A stretch of DNA of 20,823 nucleotides. It comes from Ignatzschineria sp. (GTDB taxonomy: Bacteria > Pseudomonadota > Gammaproteobacteria > Cardiobacteriales > Wohlfahrtiimonadaceae). Positions 1-8,330 of the stretch are shown in pieces. The stretch spans positions 1 through 20,823 of the forward strand of contig JASLEF010000153.1 in assembly GCA_030151245.1 (NCBI GenBank). The letters are read 5' to 3'. The notes beneath the pieces were generated by a model that ran no database searches, was not told the origin of the DNA, and saw nothing but the letters and a program-made list of their open reading frames with translations. The position numbers and the translations under genes are program-made. Position 1 is the stretch's first letter, and every line of letters starts with the position of its first letter.

Positions 1-37
1 TCATAAGAAATATAACTAAAAGCTAAAAAGGGTTTTT

Positions 38-1387
38 ATGTTTGAGAATTTAAGTGATCGTTTACGACAAACGATGCGCTCGCTGCGTGGGCAAGCGAGA
101 TTAACAGAGAGCAATATTCAGGATGCGCTTCGTGAAGTCCGAATGGCGCTTTTAGAGGCAGACGTTGCCCTTCCAGTTGTTCGGGAATTTATTAATCAGG
201 TCAAAGAGCGTGCTGTTGGACGTGAAGTGATTGATAGCCTGAATCCCGGGCAAGTCTTTATTAAAGTGGTTCATGAAGAGCTCATCAAAATTATGGGTGA
301 GAGTAATGAATCGTTAAATCTTCGTGTGCAGCCACCAGCCATTATTTTGATGGCAGGGTTACAAGGGGCGGGTAAAACAACAAGTGTTGGTAAATTAGCC
401 CGATTCTTAAAAGAGCGCGAGAAGAAAAAGGTTGCGGTAGTAAGTGCGGACGTTTATCGTCCTGCGGCAATCGAGCAGCTAAAAACGGTTGCAGGGCAAG
501 TTGGGGCAGAATTTATTCCTTCCTCTGCCACTGAAAAACCCCAAGATATTGCACGTAAAGCGATCGAAAGTGCAAAATTGATGAATGCGGATGTTCTGAT
601 TGTGGATACCGCAGGACGTTTGCATATCGATGAAGAGCTCATGGGCGAGATTAAAGAGGTTCATGCGGTATTGAATCCGATTGAAACGCTCTTTGTTGTC
701 GATAGTATGACGGGGCAAGATGCGGCAAATACTGCGAAAGCGTTCAATGATGCGCTCCCATTAACCGGGGTCATCCTCACAAAAATTGATGGGGATGCGC
801 GTGGTGGTGCGGCGCTCTCGATTCGCCATTTTACGCAAAAACCTATTAAATTCCTCGGGGTCGGGGAGAAGCTTGAAGCACTTGAGCCATTCCATCCGGA
901 TCGCTTAGCATCTCGAATTCTCGATATGGGAGATGTCTTATCTCTCGTTGAAGAGATGGAATCAAAAGTTGATCGTGCTGAAGCGGAGCGTATTACCAAT
1001 AAGTTTAAGAAAGGGGAAGGCCTTGATTTAAACGATTTTAAAGCACAGATGGAGCAGATGCTCAATATGGGCGGTATCAATACGTTACTGACAAAATTGC
1101 CGGGAATGGGAGATATCGCAGAGAAAGCAAAGGGTAAAGTCGATGATAAGATTTTCGTACGTAAGATTGCGATTATCAATTCTATGACGCCAGCAGAAAG
1201 AGCGGATCATAAGCTGATTAAGGCGCCGCGCCGCAAACGTATTGCCGATGGTTCGGGAGTGAATATTCAAGATGTTCATAAACTCTTAAAAGAGTTCGAT
1301 CAAATGCAACGTATGATGAAGCAGTTTAAGGGCGGTGGCGTTCGTAAAATGATGAGTGCTTTGAAAGGAAAAATGCCTCGTCGTTAA
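38..1387 (+). CDS. ffh: Signal recognition particle protein Ffh (SRP54 GTPase)
   Basis: Ffh binds signal sequences of nascent inner-membrane proteins together with 4.5S RNA and delivers the ribosome to FtsY by a paired GTPase cycle; it acts in the cytosol and at the inner membrane. The 449-residue product shows the N-terminal helical bundle (about 1-90), then the NG GTPase domain with the P-loop GLQGAGKTT (107-115), the DTAGR motif (about 190) and the TKID specificity motif (about 248-251), then a methionine-rich M domain (about 300-449) ending in a basic tail. Length is normal for the family. The ATG is preceded by AAGGG at good spacing. Ffh is often followed by rpsP-rimM-trmD-rplS in gammaproteobacteria; here a terminator and a long spacer follow instead. 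Identification is firm. Confidence 0.98.
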   Translation: MFENLSDRLRQTMRSLRGQARLTESNIQDALREVRMALLEADVALPVVREFINQVKERAVGREVIDSLNPGQVFIKVVHEELIKIMGESNESLNLRVQPPAIILMAGLQGAGKTTSVGKLARFLKEREKKKVAVVSADVYRPAAIEQLKTVAGQVGAEFIPSSATEKPQDIARKAIESAKLMNADVLIVDTAGRLHIDEELMGEIKEVHAVLNPIETLFVVDSMTGQDAANTAKAFNDALPLTGVILTKIDGDARGGAALSIRHFTQKPIKFLGVGEKLEALEPFHPDRLASRILDMGDVLSLVEEMESKVDRAEAERITNKFKKGEGLDLNDFKAQMEQMLNMGGINTLLTKLPGMGDIAEKAKGKVDDKIFVRKIAIINSMTPAERADHKLIKAPRRKRIADGSGVNIQDVHKLLKEFDQMQRMMKQFKGGGVRKMMSALKGKMPRR

Positions 1388-1414
1388 TTGGGGAATTGAA
1401 TTTTTATAGAGAAG

Positions 1415-1447
1415 AGAGAAATGTGATGGTGCATTTCTCTTTTTTTA
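1415..1447 (+). terminator. Rho-independent terminator of ffh
   Basis: A 9-bp perfect stem (AGAGAAATG paired with CATTTCTCT) with an 8-base loop is followed by a run of T residues, 27 bases after the ffh stop codon. Confidence 0.85.
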
Positions 1448-1933
1448 TCTGCTAATATTCTTTCTCGTCAGAATTGGTTTTAAAAGTCTTTTGTGATAGA
1501 GCAAGGAGAGGTTATCTCGTAGTTTCGATGTCGGCATGGCTGTGAGAACTGTTTGCTATTGGCGAGAGATTGGTGAAAGTGCTCAACTACTTTCGCAAGC
1601 AGTACTTTATTGTTCAAAGGTTTTAATGCAATATTCGATGTTCATTACGGCTTAAGTGGATGCGTAAACTAGCTGGCACGAGATTAGTAAAAGGCTGCAA
1701 GCATTCTTCCCCGCCGCACGTCAGCTTTCACAAAATGATGTAAACCAAATACTTTCAAGCTAGTTTTATCAAAAAGCATGATGAAAGTTTCTCCGACACA
1801 GTGAGAATTATCAGCATACAACCTAATAATTCGTTATGCTTGCCGATAACAAGCAATACTAAAAACTATGGGATTATTTGTTATTTTATAGTCCCCTATT
1901 CATGAATAAAATAGTCTATAAAGAGGATTCATC
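1448..1933. other. Gene-free spacer between ffh and sppA with a diverged ~110-base direct repeat
   Basis: About 480 bases with no reading frame that looks coding on either strand. By eye, two segments starting at the word TTCGATGT (1524 and 1634) resemble each other over roughly 85 bases, including related cores near 1558-1585 and 1668-1695 (GAGATTGGTGAAAG versus GAGATTAGTAAAAG). The reverse strand has short readable stretches broken by stops, so a decayed gene or mobile fragment is possible but unproven. The last 50 bases should hold the sppA promoter; AT-rich hexamers such as TAAAAT are present, but no convincing -35/-10 pair. Confidence 0.4.
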
Positions 1934-2971
1934 ATGAGTGAGTTTCAATCTCAAGGAAGACCGCCGCAGCTTGATGGGCAGGCGATTTCTAATTATCCAT
2001 CATCAAGCATCGATAATGCACTTTTGACCAAAACATTAGCGGATGCGCTCAATAATGCTACGGTTGAAGCAAGACGAAAAAGACGTTGGAATATCTTTTT
2101 TAAGCTCATTTTTGGGGTGATCTTTATTCTCATTGTTTTAGGGTTATTAATGGATAAGAGCCTTAAAAGCGGGGGGATTCAGATTGATGATGAGGGCAAT
2201 ATCGTGCCGCGTTATACGGCCGTGATCGATGTGAAAGGCGAAATTGCGGATAATGCCGATGCCAGTGCGACGCGTATTATCTCTGGTATGCAGCGCGCTT
2301 ATAAAGATCCTGGCGTGGTCGGAATCGTGCTTAGAATCAATTCAGGGGGTGGCTCGCCGGTACAAAGTGGTTATGTTTATGATGAAATTAATCGTTTACG
2401 CATGATCTATCCTGAGAAACCGATAGTCAGTGTGATCGAGGATATTGGCGCATCTGGGGCATATTATATTGCGGCGGCAACGGAGCAAATTTATGCGGAT
2501 AAGGCGAGTTTAGTCGGTTCAATTGGGGTCACGGCAGCGAGTTTTGGCTTTGTAGGGTTGATCGAGAAGGTCGGCATTGAACGCCGTCTTTATACTTCTG
2601 GTGAGCATAAAGCTTTCTTAGATCCTTTCTCACCACAAAATGCGACTGAAACAACTTTTTGGAAAGAAGTACTTGCCGGTGTTCATGATCAGTTTATTGA
2701 TGCTGTTGAAAAAGGGCGCGGTCAGCGACTTCATGTGCGAGAAAATCCAGATCTTTATAGTGGCTTAATCTGGAATGGAGAACAAGCGTTAGAGATTGGT
2801 TTAATCGATGGTTTAGGTTCAACAGCGACAATTGCGAGAGAGCAGTTTAAAGCGCCATTTATGGTGGACTTTACAGAGAAAGAAGATCCTTTCGCCAAGA
2901 TGATGAAAGAGCTTGGAATGGGCGTTGTATCTGGAGTAAAAGCTGCATTTCCAGAAGTTCAGTGGCGCTAG
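1934..2971 (+). CDS. sppA: S49-family signal peptide peptidase SppA (short, single-domain type)
   Basis: A membrane-bound serine protease that degrades cleaved signal peptides. The 345-residue product has a ~50-residue cytosolic tail, one membrane helix (about 53-73) after a basic patch (RRKRR), and a periplasmic protease domain. The nucleophile is Ser174 in IGASGAYY. The general-base Lys226 lies in GEHKAF; its distance of 52 residues from the serine matches the Ser147/Lys199 pair known for the B. subtilis enzyme. The oxyanion/substrate region GGGSPVQSG (138-146) is also present. It is the half-length 36K-type form, not the duplicated 67K E. coli SppA; SohB is a related alternative name. The N-terminal tail followed by an RRW-start helix resembles Pseudomonas S49 peptidases. 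An AGAGG-type ribosome site precedes the ATG. Confidence 0.9.
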   Translation: MSEFQSQGRPPQLDGQAISNYPSSSIDNALLTKTLADALNNATVEARRKRRWNIFFKLIFGVIFILIVLGLLMDKSLKSGGIQIDDEGNIVPRYTAVIDVKGEIADNADASATRIISGMQRAYKDPGVVGIVLRINSGGGSPVQSGYVYDEINRLRMIYPEKPIVSVIEDIGASGAYYIAAATEQIYADKASLVGSIGVTAASFGFVGLIEKVGIERRLYTSGEHKAFLDPFSPQNATETTFWKEVLAGVHDQFIDAVEKGRGQRLHVRENPDLYSGLIWNGEQALEIGLIDGLGSTATIAREQFKAPFMVDFTEKEDPFAKMMKELGMGVVSGVKAAFPEVQWR

Positions 2972-3026
2972 GATATTAAGCTTTTTCGAAATGCGTGAGT
3001 AAGCAGTGATTAATGAATTGCTGGAA

Positions 3027-3064
3027 AACGATAAGGTATAACGATAACCTATAACGATTATCTC
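3027..3064. repeat. Three tandem 13-base units (AACGATAA...)
   Basis: Units AACGATAAGGTAT, AACGATAACCTAT and AACGATTATC follow each other directly between the sppA stop codon and the convergent terminator. They are non-coding. No function can be assigned. Confidence 0.6.
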
Positions 3065-3072
3065 ATTTGAAT

Positions 3073-3109
3073 AAAAAAGGCTCTAAGATGACATCTTAGA
3101 GCCTTTTTT
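3073..3109. terminator. Bidirectional terminator between sppA and the OPT transporter
   Basis: A perfect 18-bp inverted repeat: A6 then GGCTCTAAGATG, a single central base, and the exact complement ending in T6. The A and T tracts give a U-run for both directions, as expected between convergent genes sppA (+) and the OPT transporter (-). Confidence 0.93.
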
Positions 3110-3149
3110 GCGATACTTTGAAAGTCCGTTTAGTGATGTTTATTGCTGT

Positions 3150-5207
3150 TTATTTTTTCACAGCAGAAAGCGCTCGACGGACGAAGATGACGGCGATTAG
3201 AATAAATACAAATAATCCTAATAGCTGTTGGACCATCGGGGTTGAACTGCCAAAGATGTCGGTCATGCTTCCCAATAAGGATAATGGGGCATTTTTACGA
3301 TCATCTGGAACGGCATCAAGATTCATACTGACAACGATAATGGCTGCCATGATGACGCCCACTAAACTCTCCCCCACAATAAGACCGGAGGCGATGAGTG
3401 CGCTTTTACGATCTGCTTTACGATGCTCTTCATTGCGCACCGTTTCAGATGCTTTCGCAAGGCGTTTGTGGACGATACGTTTGATAATCCAAGAGAGTAA
3501 ACCCCCGATGAAGATAGGCGTTGTAATACTTGGAGGAAGGTAGATCCCCATCCCTACAGCGAGAGCTGGCAAGCGGAATTTTGAGCCACTATTTTTAAGG
3601 AAAAGATCTAATACAATGATCATTGCGCCAATGACTAGACCGATAATAATCATTGTCCACTCAAGATTATGAGAGAAAATGCCGGAAGAGATCGTCGCCA
3701 TTAATGTCGCTTGTGGAGCCGCTAATACTTGTGTTGGATCCATATCGGCTCGTGGCATTGCGCCTGTAAACCCATAGGCTTGATAGAGGATATCAAGAAT
3801 CGGGGCAATCACGATCGCGCCCACGATACAACCAATTAGGAGTGCGACTTGTTGACGCCAAGGGGTCGCATGAACAAGGAATCCTGTTTTAAGATCTTGT
3901 AAGTTATCATTGGAGATACTAGCAATGGCAACAACAGCACTGGTGGTGAAGAGGGCTAATGCCGTTGCAAATTTCTTGCCATCGGCAGTCTCCATTAAGC
4001 CGCCAGCTTCTCCGACAAAGAGTAGGAGCAGTGCGGCAATCGTCACAGCAACAATCCCGATACCAGAGATAGGACTTGCGGATGAACCCACTAAACCCGC
4101 CATATAACCACTCGCAGCAGCTACTAAGAAGCCCATGATAAAGGCGAAAACCACAGAGAGAATTACTAACGTCCAAGCAAATCCTGTTGAAAGATTAGCA
4201 TCGGCAATAAAGGTGTAAAATGTACCTAACAAAATCACCAGCATCGCGATCATGATCATGAGAATGGTTTTCGGTGAAAGGTCTTGCTCAGTACGATTTG
4301 CTGAATTTCCGGTTTCGCCTGTGAGTGCGCCCAGAGACATTTTAATACCTTCCACAACTGGCTTAAAGAGTGTTAAAAGCGTCCAAAGCGCCGCAATAGC
4401 TAAGGTGCCAGCACCAATAAAGCGCACATCTTCAGCCCATATTTTTGATGCAATAGCAGAATAAGCCATATCCACCGGGAAGTCGCCGATGCTACTGAGA
4501 ATAGGGACTGCAATTCCCCAGGCCATTAACGCACCAATGATGATCGCAATACAGGAGACAATCCCCACAAGATATCCTGCACTCATCAGTGCCAAAGAGA
4601 ATCCCATTGGAATTTGGATAATGGCTTTACCGGCAACTGCAAAGTAAGATGCGCCACCTGCTAAGATTCTAAAGCCGCCGGTGAAAAGGGTCACCGTTGC
4701 AGCAATGGCACCACCAAAAAGAATATCTTTAAGACCTTCTTTTGAGGTACTTTTACCATTGTGATCGACTTCTTCGCTACAACCCGCTTTTAAAATCTCT
4801 GCGGCTGCAACACCTTCAGGATAAGGTAGATCACTCTTAACAACCATCACATGACGTAGCGGGATCGAGAAGAGAACACCGAGCATTCCTCCTGCGGCAC
4901 AGATAAAAAATGTCATGAGAAAGTGGAAGTCATTCCAATAACCGATCATCAAAAGACCGGGGATCACAAAGATAATTGAGGAGAGTGTCCCGGCAGCCGA
5001 AGCTTGGGTCTGCACCATGTTGTTTTCTAAGATGGTGGAATCTGCAAAAAGTTTTAAAACTGCCATGGAGATTACAGCGGCAGGAATAGCAGATGAGAAA
5101 GTGAGTCCTACTTTAAGGCCTAAATAGACGTTTGAGGCGGTAAATATCACCGTGATTAACGCTCCAAGGATCATTCCCCGGAGCGTCAGTTCTCGCATTT
5201 GATTCAT
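3150..5207 (-). CDS. OPT-family oligopeptide transporter
   Basis: A proton-coupled carrier of the oligopeptide transporter (OPT) family, expected in the inner membrane for uptake of small peptides or similar metal-chelating substrates. The 685-residue product is hydrophobic nearly throughout, with about 14-16 likely membrane helices. The N-terminal sequence (ELTLRGMILGALITVIF, then TASNVYLGLKVGLT) and the later SDLPYPEGVAAAEILKAG are typical of bacterial OPT proteins. A less hydrophobic loop lies around residues 590-625 (RIVHKRLAKASETVRNEEHR region). The ATG follows AAGGA with a 5-base gap. It is convergent with sppA and stands alone. The substrate cannot be read from the sequence; peptide uptake would fit the other amino-acid genes nearby. 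Confidence 0.9.
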   Translation of the reverse strand: MNQMRELTLRGMILGALITVIFTASNVYLGLKVGLTFSSAIPAAVISMAVLKLFADSTILENNMVQTQASAAGTLSSIIFVIPGLLMIGYWNDFHFLMTFFICAAGGMLGVLFSIPLRHVMVVKSDLPYPEGVAAAEILKAGCSEEVDHNGKSTSKEGLKDILFGGAIAATVTLFTGGFRILAGGASYFAVAGKAIIQIPMGFSLALMSAGYLVGIVSCIAIIIGALMAWGIAVPILSSIGDFPVDMAYSAIASKIWAEDVRFIGAGTLAIAALWTLLTLFKPVVEGIKMSLGALTGETGNSANRTEQDLSPKTILMIMIAMLVILLGTFYTFIADANLSTGFAWTLVILSVVFAFIMGFLVAAASGYMAGLVGSSASPISGIGIVAVTIAALLLLFVGEAGGLMETADGKKFATALALFTTSAVVAIASISNDNLQDLKTGFLVHATPWRQQVALLIGCIVGAIVIAPILDILYQAYGFTGAMPRADMDPTQVLAAPQATLMATISSGIFSHNLEWTMIIIGLVIGAMIIVLDLFLKNSGSKFRLPALAVGMGIYLPPSITTPIFIGGLLSWIIKRIVHKRLAKASETVRNEEHRKADRKSALIASGLIVGESLVGVIMAAIIVVSMNLDAVPDDRKNAPLSLLGSMTDIFGSSTPMVQQLLGLFVFILIAVIFVRRALSAVKK

Positions 5208-5501
5208 GACGATCCTTCATTAAAATTCAAAAGATAATTTAAAAAAAGATTAAGTCTACTATTGATTCTAGTGAGTTGCACGAAAATAGGTGCTTTTTTT
5301 AAACGAGATTCACGGTTTTTGAGAAAAGAAAAATTGTTTGTTAGGGTGGTTTTGCAGGGGATTGATGCGAGCTTCATCAGTGATCTTTCTTGACAAGAGC
5401 TCATCGGTGATGAGAAGTCTAAAAGACTATCGTGATAATTTGCTATGACATTAAAATGCCCCAGTGAAGATCATAGGGACATTTTGAAATTTGGAGATTG
5501 T
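5208..5501. other. Spacer between mgsA and the OPT transporter, with small inverted repeats
   Basis: AT-rich spacer of 294 bases, both flanking genes on the minus strand. It contains a perfect inverted repeat CTCATC-GGT-GATGAG (5400-5414) next to a second small one, AGTCT/AGACT (about 5416-5428). These could form adjacent hairpins in the leader of the transporter mRNA. No clear sigma-70 promoter was seen. A 66-codon open frame here has no ribosome site and is not called as a gene. Confidence 0.35.
5453..5485 (-). terminator. Possible terminator after mgsA
   Basis: An imperfect 10-bp inverted repeat (AAAATGCCCC with GGGACATTTT, one mismatch) lies just beyond the mgsA stop codon. The T run after it on the minus strand is short, so termination would be weak or factor-assisted. 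Confidence 0.35.
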
Positions 5502-5897
5502 CTAGTGATCGTAATCGTTATCGATTAAAACCGCTTTCATGAGTAAGCTTGCCGTTGCGGTATTGCAAGCAATCGGGATGTTATAGAGTGTTGAGAGGCG
5601 AATGAGGGCTTTGACATCCACATCATGTGGCATGGGTGTTAAGGCATCGGTGAAGAAGATCAGCATATCGAGCTTATCGGAGCAGATCATGGAACCAAGT
5701 TGTTGGTCGCCCCCTAACGGACCGCTTTTTAGGCGCGTTAAGGTTAAATCTGGATATGCTTCTAAGATATGTTTTCCGGTGGTTCCTGTTGCAAATAGTT
5801 CATGTTGACGAAAGTAGGGAAGATAATCGCCGACCCAATCAACGAGTAATTTTTTCTTCGCATCATGCGCAACAAGACCAATCGAGAGTGGTTTCAT
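5502..5897 (-). CDS. mgsA: Methylglyoxal synthase
   Basis: Converts dihydroxyacetone phosphate to methylglyoxal and phosphate, a glycolytic overflow bypass in the cytosol. At 131 residues it matches the shorter 130-140-residue form (as in B. subtilis) rather than the 152-residue E. coli enzyme. The key sites are visible: VAHD (9-12) with His11, Lys15, the phosphate-binding ATGTTG (36-41), SGPLGGDQQ with the catalytic Asp64 (E. coli Asp71), and PHDVDVKAL with His91 and Asp94 (E. coli His98 and Asp101). The protein ends in NDYDH soon after the core fold. An AAGAGG ribosome site precedes the ATG. It is transcribed alone or ahead of the OPT gene. Identification is firm. Confidence 0.96.
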   Translation of the reverse strand: MKPLSIGLVAHDAKKKLLVDWVGDYLPYFRQHELFATGTTGKHILEAYPDLTLTRLKSGPLGGDQQLGSMICSDKLDMLIFFTDALTPMPHDVDVKALIRLSTLYNIPIACNTATASLLMKAVLIDNDYDH

Positions 5898-5945
5898 ATA
5901 TATCCTCTTATATTCTCTGATGAAGGGAGATCAAACGTTGCCTAG

Positions 5946-5990
5946 ATTGTACCTGTTTTTTGTGACAGGGACTTGTCTTATATCGTTAAA
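5946..5990 (-). promoter_or_regulatory. Possible mgsA promoter with a small inverted repeat
   Basis: On the minus strand TACAAT (complement of 5946-5951) is a good -10 hexamer about 50 bases upstream of the mgsA ATG. Just upstream lies CCTGT/ACAGG (5952-5969), an inverted repeat that would occupy the spacer and could serve as an operator. No good -35 element was found, so this is weakly supported. Confidence 0.3.
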
Positions 5991-6036
5991 AAGGAAAAAC
6001 CTTCAGAGAAGGCTGATAGAAGCGGTTCTCTGAAGG
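5988..6036 (-). terminator. Terminator of the alanine/glycine symporter gene
   Basis: An 11-bp perfect stem (CCTTCAGAGAA at 6000-6010 with TTCTCTGAAGG at 6026-6036) is followed on the minus strand by TTTTTCCTTTTT. It lies about 95 bases beyond the symporter stop codon and upstream of mgsA, separating the two units. Confidence 0.85.
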
Positions 6037-6130
6037 TGATGTTTGATTTTATAGAAATCGATTTCTTGAAATATTAAGAGGCGTTGAGGTTAGCATTACC
6101 TGGCCCCTTCAGTCCTTTAAGCGTTCAAAT

Positions 6131-7570
6131 TTAAGATTTAAATGGTTCTTTATAGATCTTTGGTTTTAACTTTCTAAGAAGAGGGATATTGCTCCAACTG
6201 AGACCTGATGTCTCCATCACAACGATTGGTGCGAGAAGAAAGAGCGCGGTAATATTGGGTAATACCATTAATCCATTAAATAGATCCGCTAATTGCCAAA
6301 CAACATCTACTTTAATAAATGATGCGCTGAAGATGCCGATGACGGCCATGAGTTGAAATATCGGTACGGCGGCGCGACTTTTAAAAAGATAACGGACATT
6401 GGTTTCTGCGTAGTAATACCAGCCAATAATGGTGGAGAATGCAAAAAAGAGTAGAGAGAAAGCAATGAAAATTCCTCCCACAGAGCCAAAAACTAATTCA
6501 TAGGCATATTGTGTGATGGTAATGCCTGTACCATGTCCATCAAAGAAGCTCAGAAATGATGGGTTTGCAGAGCCAGAAGCTTCCCAGCCACGGATTCCTG
6601 AGGTGATAATCACAAGACCTGTTAAGGTGACAATGACCCCTACAACAAAAACGCCCATCATGGCAATGTAACCCTGTTCTTCAGGGGTTTTGACTTTCGC
6701 GACAGCATGGGCATGTGGTGTTGATCCCATTCCCGCTTCATTAGAGAAGAGTCCACGAGCGATCCCTAAGCGCATTGCTTGTTGAATGGCAATTCCAGCA
6801 CCTCCCCCGAGCACAGCCTCAGGGTTGAAGGCAGCGATAAAAATCATCTTAAATGCCGGTAGAATGAATTGATAGTTCATCGCAAGAACAATCATCGCCC
6901 CAATGAGATAGAAAAAGGCCATAGAGGGCACAACCTTCTCTGTAAAGGCGGCAATATTTTTAATGCCCCCAATGATGACAAAAGCCACCAGAATAGCCAC
7001 AACTAATCCTGTCATCCAGGTGGGAATATTGAGTGACTTTTCAAAGGCTGATGCAATGGAATTTGATTGCACCATATTGCCGATCAATCCTAAGGCGATA
7101 ATAATGAAAATCGCAAAGAGCACCGCAAGCCATTTAATGCCGAGGCCTTTCTCAATATAGTAAGCCGGTCCACCAACAGCTTGTCCTGTGCGGTCTTTTG
7201 TTCGGTATTTTTGTGCCAGCATTGCTTCGGCGAAGATTGTGGCCATGCCGAAGAAAGAGGAGACCCACATCCAAAAAATTGCCCCCGGCCCCCCGGCGAT
7301 AATCGCTGTGGCAGGACCTGCAAGATTTCCCGTTCCCACTTGACCCGCAATAGCCGTAGAGACTGCCTGGAAGGAGCTCATGCCCCCTTTGTCAGCCTTT
7401 TTTCCAGATAGTGTAAACTTGGAGAAAAGTGCGCCAAGAGCGGTTTTGAATTTTCGAATCTGAATGCCTTTTAAGATAAAGGTATAGAAGATTCCTATCC
7501 CACATAGGAGATAAACGAGGAGGTAGTCCCAGAGAATGGTCTGGATAGTTGTCAAAATTGACTCAAACAT
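6131..7570 (-). CDS. Sodium:alanine/glycine symporter (AGCS family)
   Basis: An inner-membrane carrier that imports alanine and/or glycine with sodium (or protons). From the ATG used here the product has 479 residues and about 11 membrane helices. Family landmarks are GQVGTGNLAGPATAI (77-90), GGPAYYIEKGLG (about 133-144) and SNEAGMGSTPHAHA in the middle of the protein. An upstream in-frame GTG (7589-7591) would add seven residues, but it has no ribosome site. The ATG places the start where AlsT-type homologues usually begin, although its own ribosome site is also poor. The gene is a single unit with its own terminator. Substrate choice between alanine and glycine cannot be read from sequence. 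Confidence 0.92.
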   Translation of the reverse strand: MFESILTTIQTILWDYLLVYLLCGIGIFYTFILKGIQIRKFKTALGALFSKFTLSGKKADKGGMSSFQAVSTAIAGQVGTGNLAGPATAIIAGGPGAIFWMWVSSFFGMATIFAEAMLAQKYRTKDRTGQAVGGPAYYIEKGLGIKWLAVLFAIFIIIALGLIGNMVQSNSIASAFEKSLNIPTWMTGLVVAILVAFVIIGGIKNIAAFTEKVVPSMAFFYLIGAMIVLAMNYQFILPAFKMIFIAAFNPEAVLGGGAGIAIQQAMRLGIARGLFSNEAGMGSTPHAHAVAKVKTPEEQGYIAMMGVFVVGVIVTLTGLVIITSGIRGWEASGSANPSFLSFFDGHGTGITITQYAYELVFGSVGGIFIAFSLLFFAFSTIIGWYYYAETNVRYLFKSRAAVPIFQLMAVIGIFSASFIKVDVVWQLADLFNGLMVLPNITALFLLAPIVVMETSGLSWSNIPLLRKLKPKIYKEPFKS

Positions 7571-7763
7571 AACGGCTAATAAACCCTGCACAAAATAAGT
7601 GATCGTATGAGTAGATGAAAAGAGATCAATAGAACAGATATTAAATGTCCATATTAAAAGCAGGGGGAGCTGATTTTAAGAGGCCATTCACCGTTCAAGA
7701 TCTCATCTATCTCTAAAAGAGATTATTATAAGCATAAAATGTGAAAGATAGAAGTGCCGGCAA

Positions 7764-7788
7764 TAAAAAAGCACCAAAAAGGTGCTTT
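7764..7788 (-). terminator. Terminator after the lipoprotein gene pair
   Basis: AAAGCACC and GGTGCTTT form an 8-bp stem with a 5-base loop, followed on the minus strand by a T6 run. It lies 25 bases beyond the stop codon of the downstream lipoprotein. Confidence 0.85.
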
Positions 7789-7812
7789 AGAAAGCTTAAA
7801 AGTGAAGAAGAA

Positions 7813-8283
7813 TTAATTTTCTGGATCTAAAGGACAATACCCATCTTTATTCCAAGAGGAGATAACTCCTTTGGCATTAGTGATAAAAGTGGTGACACAA
7901 TAATAGTATGTCGTTTCATTTTTCCATGAATCGTAGGTTGGCGAGTATGTTTCCTTACGGAAAAGAAGATGTTTTCCTCCATCATTTCTTTTGTAAGTCT
8001 CATAAGGCGTTCCCCACTTGGTGACAAGATCGTCGCTATTTTTCCCAATCCATTGATCACGTTCTTCTTTAAATTTGATTCTTGCTATACGACCTTCTTC
8101 TTTAGAAGCAGCAAATTCCTCGGCTTGTTTGGCTTTGTATTCTGCATTAGCAGAAGATTGTGTAGCTGTTTTTGCAATGCCGGTTGGATCAACGGATTGG
8201 AGGAAGTTTTGAATTTCAGTTGAACGACAAGCGGTAATAATGAGTAGGCAGAAGCTTATTAGAAGATATTTAGTTGTCGACAT
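7813..8283 (-). CDS. Small lipoprotein of unknown function (paralogue of its upstream neighbour)
   Basis: I do not recognise a named family. The 156-residue product begins with a lipoprotein signal ending in a lipobox, LIITAC, with the lipidated Cys19. Residue +2 is Arg, not Asp, so outer-membrane sorting is expected. A charged, probably helical stretch (about 40-75) leads to a compact C-terminal domain beginning WIGKNSDDLV (78-87), then WGTP, RNDGGKHL and a C129/C150 pair that could form a disulfide. The pattern 'short helix, then WG.P, then glycine turn' recalls SmpA/BamE-like folds, but this is only a resemblance. The chosen ATG is at the signal peptide; a 29-residue upstream extension reaches into the neighbour and is unlikely. 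It lies 47 bases after its paralogue and shares a terminator, so the two are probably co-transcribed. Confidence 0.8.
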   Translation of the reverse strand: MSTTKYLLISFCLLIITACRSTEIQNFLQSVDPTGIAKTATQSSANAEYKAKQAEEFAASKEEGRIARIKFKEERDQWIGKNSDDLVTKWGTPYETYKRNDGGKHLLFRKETYSPTYDSWKNETTYYYCVTTFITNAKGVISSWNKDGYCPLDPEN

Positions 8284-8330
8284 TATTAAAATCCGAATTA
8301 GATAGAATGAATTTATAGTATAAAAAATGA

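Noticed and set aside
661..1179. Long minus-strand open frame inside ffh
   Set aside because: It is antisense to strongly conserved ffh coding sequence, and its translation is serine- and isoleucine-rich with no domain, as expected for a shadow frame.
1448..1933. Transposase or integrase gene on the reverse strand
   Set aside because: Short readable stretches exist, but stops interrupt every frame, and I could not match any to a family with confidence or find terminal inverted repeats.
3118..3543. 141-codon plus-strand frame opposite the OPT transporter C-terminus
   Set aside because: Antisense to a clear membrane-protein gene; starts inside the terminator-proximal spacer and has no domain or ribosome site.
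5204..5404. 66-codon minus-strand frame whose stop overlaps the OPT transporter ATG
   Set aside because: No ribosome site before its start, low-complexity AT-rich composition and no recognisable domain. The overlap with the transporter start comes from the frame running through the AAGGA ribosome site.
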